Of a stretch of 8,728 bases of DNA, positions 5,410 to 8,728 are shown in pieces. This DNA comes from Minisyncoccota bacterium. GTDB lineage: Bacteria; Patescibacteriota; Minisyncoccia; Minisyncoccales; CG1-02-41-26. The notes beneath the pieces are model-generated. The model saw nothing but the letters and a program-made list of their open reading frames with translations, was not told the origin of the DNA and did not search any database. The position numbers and the translations under genes were made by a program. The stretch lies in assembly GCA_028712605.1 (NCBI GenBank), contig JAQTPV010000032.1, forward strand, positions 1-8,728, read 5' to 3'. Numbering within the stretch: position 1 is the first letter of the stretch; every line of letters starts with the position of its first letter.

Positions 5410-6108
5410 ATGCTTCACCCAGAACAATTTTTGCCCGCTATTACCACAACTGATGGTGGGTCAGATTGGAGAGAGAAGATAAAAGAAATTGATGAATTGG
5501 GCTTGAAAAAAGTGGCGCTTTTCCCTACATGCTTAAGGAAGCGAGAGCGGGAGGAAATGTTCAGTTTGTTGTCTAAGACTAGCCTCAAGGAAATTCCCTT
5601 TGCCCATATTAGAACAGATATGGATTATAGTGAATTAGATTGGCTGATTGATAAATACCAAACCAAGGTTTTTAATTTTCATTCTTCCCAAGAACACAGG
5701 CATTTTTTTGATTACACGCCCTATAAGGGGATGCTTTATTTAGAAAATATTTATTCAGCTAATTTTACAGAGGCAGAAATCAAGCAATGGGCTGGAATTT
5801 GTTTAGATTTTTCGCATTGGGAAAATCATCGCCTGAAAGGTGAACCCCAATTTGAGTTTATTAGTGAAATGCTGAAGAAATATCCTTTAGGCTGTAACCA
5901 TATTAGTGCCATCGTGAGGGAGCCCTTTATTGATAACAAAGGCATTTTGGTTTATGGGGTGCATCATTATTCAAAGCTCTCGGAGTTTGATTATTTAAAA
6001 AATTATTCTTTAAATTATTTTTCTAATTTTGTAGCTATTGAGGTTGACAACCCGCTCAAAGAGCAGCTTAAGGCCATAGATTATATTATTAATCTGATGA
6101 ATAATTAA
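5410..6108 (+). CDS. TIM-barrel protein of the xylose isomerase / endonuclease IV type
   Basis: Putative metal-dependent cytoplasmic enzyme of 232 residues, with no signal peptide. Possible ligand residues sit on successive beta-strands in the order expected for AP-endonuclease-family-2/sugar-isomerase barrels: His67 (FAHIRTD), His91 (FNFHSS), Glu112 (YLENIYSA), Asp133 and His136 (CLDFSHW), His164 (CNHISAIV), His185-His186 (YGVHHYS) and Glu211 (VAIEVDNP). Endonuclease IV uses a comparable His/His/Glu/Asp/His/His/Asp/His/Glu set for three metals, but is usually about 280 residues, so this protein is short. It starts one base after the upstream stop and ends two bases before a nuclease gene, so it is cotranslated with DNA-processing enzymes. 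A sugar-phosphate isomerase/epimerase is the conservative alternative. Fold confidence is moderate and substrate is unknown. Confidence 0.6.
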   Translation: MLHPEQFLPAITTTDGGSDWREKIKEIDELGLKKVALFPTCLRKREREEMFSLLSKTSLKEIPFAHIRTDMDYSELDWLIDKYQTKVFNFHSSQEHRHFFDYTPYKGMLYLENIYSANFTEAEIKQWAGICLDFSHWENHRLKGEPQFEFISEMLKKYPLGCNHISAIVREPFIDNKGILVYGVHHYSKLSEFDYLKNYSLNYFSNFVAIEVDNPLKEQLKAIDYIINLMNN

Positions 6109-6110
6109 CC

Positions 6111-6950
6111 ATGGAGAATGAAGCGCCAACCAACGGAACCTTGTGGATTTCTCACTCTGGTTTAGTTGATTTTAATATCTGCCCCAGGGCCTATTATCTA
6201 AAGCATCTTTATCGCAATCCAGCTACTGGTAATAAGATAAGGGTCACCAGCCCCTTTTTGACTTTAGGAACAGCCGTTCATTATGTTTTGGAGGGCTTGG
6301 CGGCCTTATCACCAGAGGACCGTTTTTTTATTCCCTTGGTTGAAAGATTGGAAAAGATTTGGCCGATTTTCAGGGGCAAAAAGGGCGGGTTTAGCTCATG
6401 GCAGCAGGAAAGGTTTTTTAAGAAAAGAGGCCTGGATATGTTGCAGAGGCTACAGGAGAATCCGCACTTAATGTTGAATCCAGTCTACCGTATTGAAAAT
6501 ACCCTACCCAAGCTTAAACTTTTTTCTAACCAAGACATTGTTTTAGTAGGCAGTATTGATTGGATTGAAAAGATGCCTGACGGGTCAGCTCATATCGTGG
6601 ATTTTAAAACTAGTCAATCAGAAGAGTCAAGCGAGTCTTTGCAGTTACCCATCTACGTTCTATTGGCCCATTATCATTTAAAGGTGCCTATTGCCAAAAC
6701 CAGTTATTGGTATTTAAATAAAAACGGCTCGGGCTTGAAGTCAGTTAACTTGAAGCCACAGGAACACTATATTAAACTACTGCAAGCCAAAGCCTTGCAA
6801 GTGAAGAAGGCGCTTGAAGAGGGCGCCATAGAAACCTGCTCGGGTAAATCCACTTGTGACTGCAATAAGTATGAGCAAGTTTTAGCTGGTGAGGCTGCGT
6901 ATGTCGGCTGCGATACGGTAATGGGCCGAGACTTATTTTATCTTGGTTAA
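6111..6950 (+). CDS. PD-(D/E)XK nuclease of the RecB/Cas4-like type with Cys cluster
   Basis: Predicted DNA nuclease of 279 residues. The RecB-type core is readable in order: an N-terminal SGLVDFNICPRAYYLKHL (16-33) carrying Cys24, His57 in LGTAVHYVLEG, Asp150 in VGSIDWIE, Asp164 and Lys166 in IVDFKTSQS (the D-x-K metal/catalytic motif), and the QxxxY motif Q178-LPI-Y182. Downstream are Cys243, Cys249 and Cys251 (ETCSGKSTCDCNKYEQ) and Cys267. One early Cys plus a C-terminal group is the layout that binds a 4Fe-4S cluster in Cas4 and AddB, though the spacing here (Cx5CxC) differs from the usual CxxCx5C. No CRISPR array or cas gene is in view, so a Cas4 role is not indicated. It lies two bases after the TIM-barrel gene and three before endoQ, which suggests DNA repair or end resection. 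Confidence 0.82.
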   Translation: MENEAPTNGTLWISHSGLVDFNICPRAYYLKHLYRNPATGNKIRVTSPFLTLGTAVHYVLEGLAALSPEDRFFIPLVERLEKIWPIFRGKKGGFSSWQQERFFKKRGLDMLQRLQENPHLMLNPVYRIENTLPKLKLFSNQDIVLVGSIDWIEKMPDGSAHIVDFKTSQSEESSESLQLPIYVLLAHYHLKVPIAKTSYWYLNKNGSGLKSVNLKPQEHYIKLLQAKALQVKKALEEGAIETCSGKSTCDCNKYEQVLAGEAAYVGCDTVMGRDLFYLG

Positions 6951-6953
6951 ATT

Positions 6954-8201
6954 ATGAAATTCGTTGCTGATTTACATATTCATTCTAAATACTCACGGGC
7001 TACTTCGCGTGAGATGGATTTGGTGTCTTTAGCTAAGGCTGCTCAAAGAAAGGGCATTAAAGTTTTAGCTACCGGTGATTTTACTCATCCCGTCTGGTTT
7101 CGTGAGCTAAAAACTAAATTAGAGCCCGCTGCCCTCGGGCTTTTTCAGTTACAGGGCGATAATTCCGGCACTTTGTTTATTTTATCTGCAGAAATAAGCT
7201 GCATTTATTCCAAGGGCGGTAAAGTGCGCCGGATTCACTTAGTAGTTTTAGCCCCTAGCCTAGAAGCCGTAGAAAAACTAAATGCTATTTTAAATCTGCG
7301 AGGTAATTTAAAGTCTGATGGCCGACCAATCTTAGGTTTGGATGCTCAAGAATTAACTAAAATAATTTTAAACACTAGTCCTGAATGTGTAGTGGTGCCA
7401 GCCCATATCTGGACGCCATGGTTTAGTCTGTTTGGGTCTAAATCCGGGTTTGACACCATTGAAGAATGCTTTGGCGACTATGCGCCTTATATTTTTGCTA
7501 TGGAAACTGGCCTAAGTTCGGATCCGGCTATGAACTGGCGCTTGTCAGCCTTAGATAGGATTGCTTTAATCTCCAATAGCGATAGTCATAGCGCTGCTAA
7601 GCTGGGTAGAGAAGCCAATATCTTTGATACTGATTTAAGTTATCCGGCTATTGTTGAAGCCTTAAAAACTAAAAATCCCCGGAAATTTTTATACACCATT
7701 GAGTTTTTCCCTCAAGAGGGTAAGTACCATTATGATGGCCACCGAAGTTGTAAAATAAGTTTTTCTCCTCAAGAAACCAAAAAGCACCAAGGCATTTGCC
7801 CGGTTTGCAAAAGACCATTAACCATTGGCGTTCTAAATAGGGTTGATGAATTAGCTGACAGGCCAGAAGGGGAAAGGCCCCAGGGTGCCATTCCTTTTAA
7901 AAATCTTATCCCTTTGGGCGAGCTGATTGCTGAAGCTTTGGGTGTTGGAGTTTTATCCAAGGCCGTTAAAAGAGAATACGACAGCTTGGTTAACAAGTTT
8001 GGTAATGAGTTTGCTATTCTGTTGGAGATTGATATTGATGATTTAAAAAAGCAGACCCTGTCTGAAATAGCCGAAGCAATCTTTAGAATGAGGCAGGGTA
8101 AGGTGAAAGTGGAGGCTGGTTATGATGGTGAGTACGGTAAAATCAAGATTTTTTCTGACGAGGAGCGGCAATCTTTAAATGCTCAAAGGGCCCTGTTTTA
8201 G
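6954..8201 (+). CDS. endoQ: Endonuclease Q (PHP-domain DNA repair nuclease)
   Basis: EndoQ nicks the phosphodiester bond 5' of deaminated bases (uracil, hypoxanthine, xanthine) and abasic sites; this specificity is known for archaeal and some bacterial homologues. The protein has 415 residues, close to the full archaeal enzymes, and is not fused to a helicase. The PHP domain (about 1-250) shows ADLHIHSKYS (Asp6, His8, His10), GDFTHP (Asp42, His45), Glu80 in LSAEIS, His95, PAHIWTPW (His151), METGLSSD (Glu184) and SNSDSH (Asp210, His212), a polynuclear metal site. EFFPQEGKYHYDGHRSC then leads to a zinc-ribbon-like part with Cys266, Cys282 and Cys285 (CPVCKRPLTIGVLNRVDELA) and a C-terminal helical domain to 415. 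It starts three bases after the nuclease stop with no SD, so it is coupled to it. It ends with TAG, the only non-TAA stop here. Confidence 0.9.
   Translation: MKFVADLHIHSKYSRATSREMDLVSLAKAAQRKGIKVLATGDFTHPVWFRELKTKLEPAALGLFQLQGDNSGTLFILSAEISCIYSKGGKVRRIHLVVLAPSLEAVEKLNAILNLRGNLKSDGRPILGLDAQELTKIILNTSPECVVVPAHIWTPWFSLFGSKSGFDTIEECFGDYAPYIFAMETGLSSDPAMNWRLSALDRIALISNSDSHSAAKLGREANIFDTDLSYPAIVEALKTKNPRKFLYTIEFFPQEGKYHYDGHRSCKISFSPQETKKHQGICPVCKRPLTIGVLNRVDELADRPEGERPQGAIPFKNLIPLGELIAEALGVGVLSKAVKREYDSLVNKFGNEFAILLEIDIDDLKKQTLSEIAEAIFRMRQGKVKVEAGYDGEYGKIKIFSDEERQSLNAQRALF
7121..7145 (+). terminator. Terminator-like hairpin inside the endoQ gene
   Basis: AGCCCG (7123-7128), loop CTGCCCT, and CGGGCT (7136-7141) form a perfect six-pair stem running into TTTTT (7141-7145). 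A G.U and an A-T pair can extend it to 7121. It has the form of an intrinsic terminator but lies within codons 57-64 of endoQ. Translating ribosomes would normally mask it. It may reduce downstream transcription when translation of endoQ is poor. Confidence 0.4.
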
Positions 8202-8397
8202 CTTGATAGCAGGCCTGTGAATAATTTCTGTATTGCCAAGCCTCATTGCTTTTGCTAAAATAACATAATCAACATTACGATAGAAAATCTTTAATCCTGT
8301 GGCATCTTTGCTTTACGGGAGAAAGGTCGGCTATCGTTGAGTCTTTAATTATTTTTTGATTAACAATTAATAATAAATTTAATTTTTAGTTTTTATT
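8202..8397. other. Spacer between endoQ and the pilin gene
   Basis: This stretch has two parts. Bases 8202-8340 have near-coding composition; an inverted repeat ACGATAG (8277-8283) / CTATCGT (8331-8337) encloses 47 bases, and a stop-free minus-strand frame (8178-8312) may be a decayed gene end. Bases 8341-8397 are extremely AT-rich and probably hold the pilin promoter (TTGATT at 8356-8361 is the nearest -35-like string), but no convincing -10 or SD is visible. I see no T-tract terminator for the endoQ operon. Confidence 0.35.
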
Positions 8398-8728
8398 ATG
8401 AAGAAAATTTTATCTTTTATTATTTTAAGTATTTTTGCTGTGGGCTTGGTGGGCCCAGTGGCAGTATCTGCCCAAACAACACCACCAGATAGCTGTAAGG
8501 TGGTGATACCAGTACCAAACCTTGGAACTGATAGTAAGTGCAAAACCGGCGAGACGATAAGCCAAGGCGATTATGGTTTTGGAATGTGCTGTTTTGTGCA
8601 AACAGTTGACAAAATCACCAACTGGGTCTTCTACATCATGACTGCCATCGCTGTTCTCTTGTTTGTCTACGGCGGCATTACCTATATGACTGCCATGGGT
8701 GAACCAGAAAAAGCAGGCAAGGGCAGCA
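8398..8728 (+). CDS. TrbC/VirB2-like pilin protein, type IV secretion type (3' partial)
   Basis: The first 110 residues are present; the gene runs off the window end. The N-terminus MKKILSFIILSIFAVGLVGP then VAVSAQT is a signal peptide with a likely cleavage after VSA (about residue 25). The mature part starts with a short Cys-bearing segment (Cys33, Cys48, and the pair Cys64-Cys65) and then a hydrophobic helix WVFYIMTAIAVLLFVYGGI (76-94). The loop TYMTAMGEPEKAGKGS follows; a GGIxY...G(E/D)xxKxxxG loop after the first helix is characteristic of small VirB2/TrbC-like pilins common in Patescibacteria, where a second helix usually follows. The product is probably inserted in the membrane and may assemble into a pilus or secretion/DNA-uptake channel. 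ATG 8398 is preceded by no SD, but the signal peptide begins exactly there, so the start is secure. It is separated from the endoQ operon by 196 bases and is likely a new transcription unit. Confidence 0.8.
   Translation, partial: MKKILSFIILSIFAVGLVGPVAVSAQTTPPDSCKVVIPVPNLGTDSKCKTGETISQGDYGFGMCCFVQTVDKITNWVFYIMTAIAVLLFVYGGITYMTAMGEPEKAGKGS

Larger units (their letters stand above)
3881..8201 (+). other. Five-gene operon tsaC - gerMN - TIM barrel - RecB-like nuclease - endoQ
   Basis: Successive genes overlap by 8 bases or are separated by 1, 2 and 3 bases, with no terminator between them. Such junctions indicate one transcript and translational coupling. Only the first gene has a candidate SD at normal spacing before an ATG. 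The last three genes all look like nucleic-acid or sugar-phosphate enzymes. The first two, a tRNA-modification enzyme and an envelope protein, have no obvious link to them. Confidence 0.75.

Noticed and set aside
6283..6471. + strand 62-codon frame inside the RecB-like nuclease gene
   Set aside because: It is a shadow in another frame. Its product is Arg/Trp-rich and unlike any known family.
6111..6950. cas4 and a CRISPR system
   Set aside because: No direct-repeat array and no other cas gene are visible. The nuclease is embedded in a repair-like operon.
7769..7996. Minus-strand open frame inside endoQ
   Set aside because: It is antisense to the conserved zinc-ribbon part of EndoQ; its openness follows from codon bias of the real gene.
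8480..8505. Hairpin CACCACC / GGTGGTG within the pilin gene
   Set aside because: Seven pairs with a 12-base loop and no T-run lie in coding sequence; it is probably incidental to the Thr-Pro and Lys-Val-Val codons.
1..8728. Alternative genetic code (UGA read as Gly), suggested by the absence of TGA stops in nine genes
   Set aside because: All genes are uninterrupted under the standard code, with no in-frame TGA and no need for reassignment. Nine TAA/TAG stops are compatible with a low-GC preference.

Overview
The window looks like a piece of a small-genome bacterium of the Patescibacteria / Candidate Phyla Radiation type (Parcubacteria-like). This is inferred from family content, not from a marker gene. 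The hints are a short TrbC/VirB2-like pilin, a membrane-anchored Gmad2+GerMN protein in an organism with no sporulation genes in view, a signal-anchored beta-propeller protein, an adenosylcobalamin-dependent ribonucleotide reductase beside a corrinoid adenosyltransferase, moderately AT-rich coding sequence, and gene starts that often lack a Shine-Dalgarno (SD) sequence. The standard code fits: every reading frame is intact, eight of nine stops are TAA and one is TAG. All convincing genes lie on the + strand. I see no tRNA, rRNA, CRISPR array or intact transposase.

Bases 1-1619 concern nucleotide and corrinoid metabolism. The window opens inside the last codons of a B12-dependent ribonucleotide reductase (Cys-rich tail), closed by a strong intrinsic terminator (144-178). 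A stand-alone GNAT acetyltransferase (299-937) follows, then a large hairpin (941-987) and a corrinoid adenosyltransferase (1068-1619). The adenosyltransferase makes the cofactor that the reductase needs. It may be transcribed from a promoter so close that its mRNA is almost leaderless.

Bases 1620-3880 hold a structured intergenic region and a large envelope gene. The intergenic region has three hairpins, one resembling a REP or IS200/IS605-end palindrome. Another overlaps the ribosome binding site of the next gene and has two competing partners. That gene (1804-3828) encodes a 674-residue membrane-anchored beta-propeller protein. A GC-rich hairpin (3853-3873), which also contains the best SD match, separates it from the next block.

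Bases 3881-8201 form a tight five-gene operon (junctions of -8, 1, 2 and 3 bases): TsaC/YrdC-type tRNA threonylcarbamoylation enzyme, anchored Gmad2/GerMN protein, xylose-isomerase/endonuclease-IV-like TIM barrel, PD-(D/E)XK RecB/Cas4-like nuclease with a Cys cluster, and an endonuclease Q (EndoQ). The last three could act together in repair of deaminated or abasic DNA: EndoQ nicks 5' of the damaged base, a RecB-like nuclease could process the end, and the TIM barrel keeps a ligand pattern like that of endonuclease IV. This is the most interesting hypothesis in the window; it rests on fold-level reading and operon context only.

Bases 8202-8728 hold a 196-base spacer, possibly with a decayed minus-strand gene fragment, and then the start of a type IV secretion-type pilin cut off by the window end.
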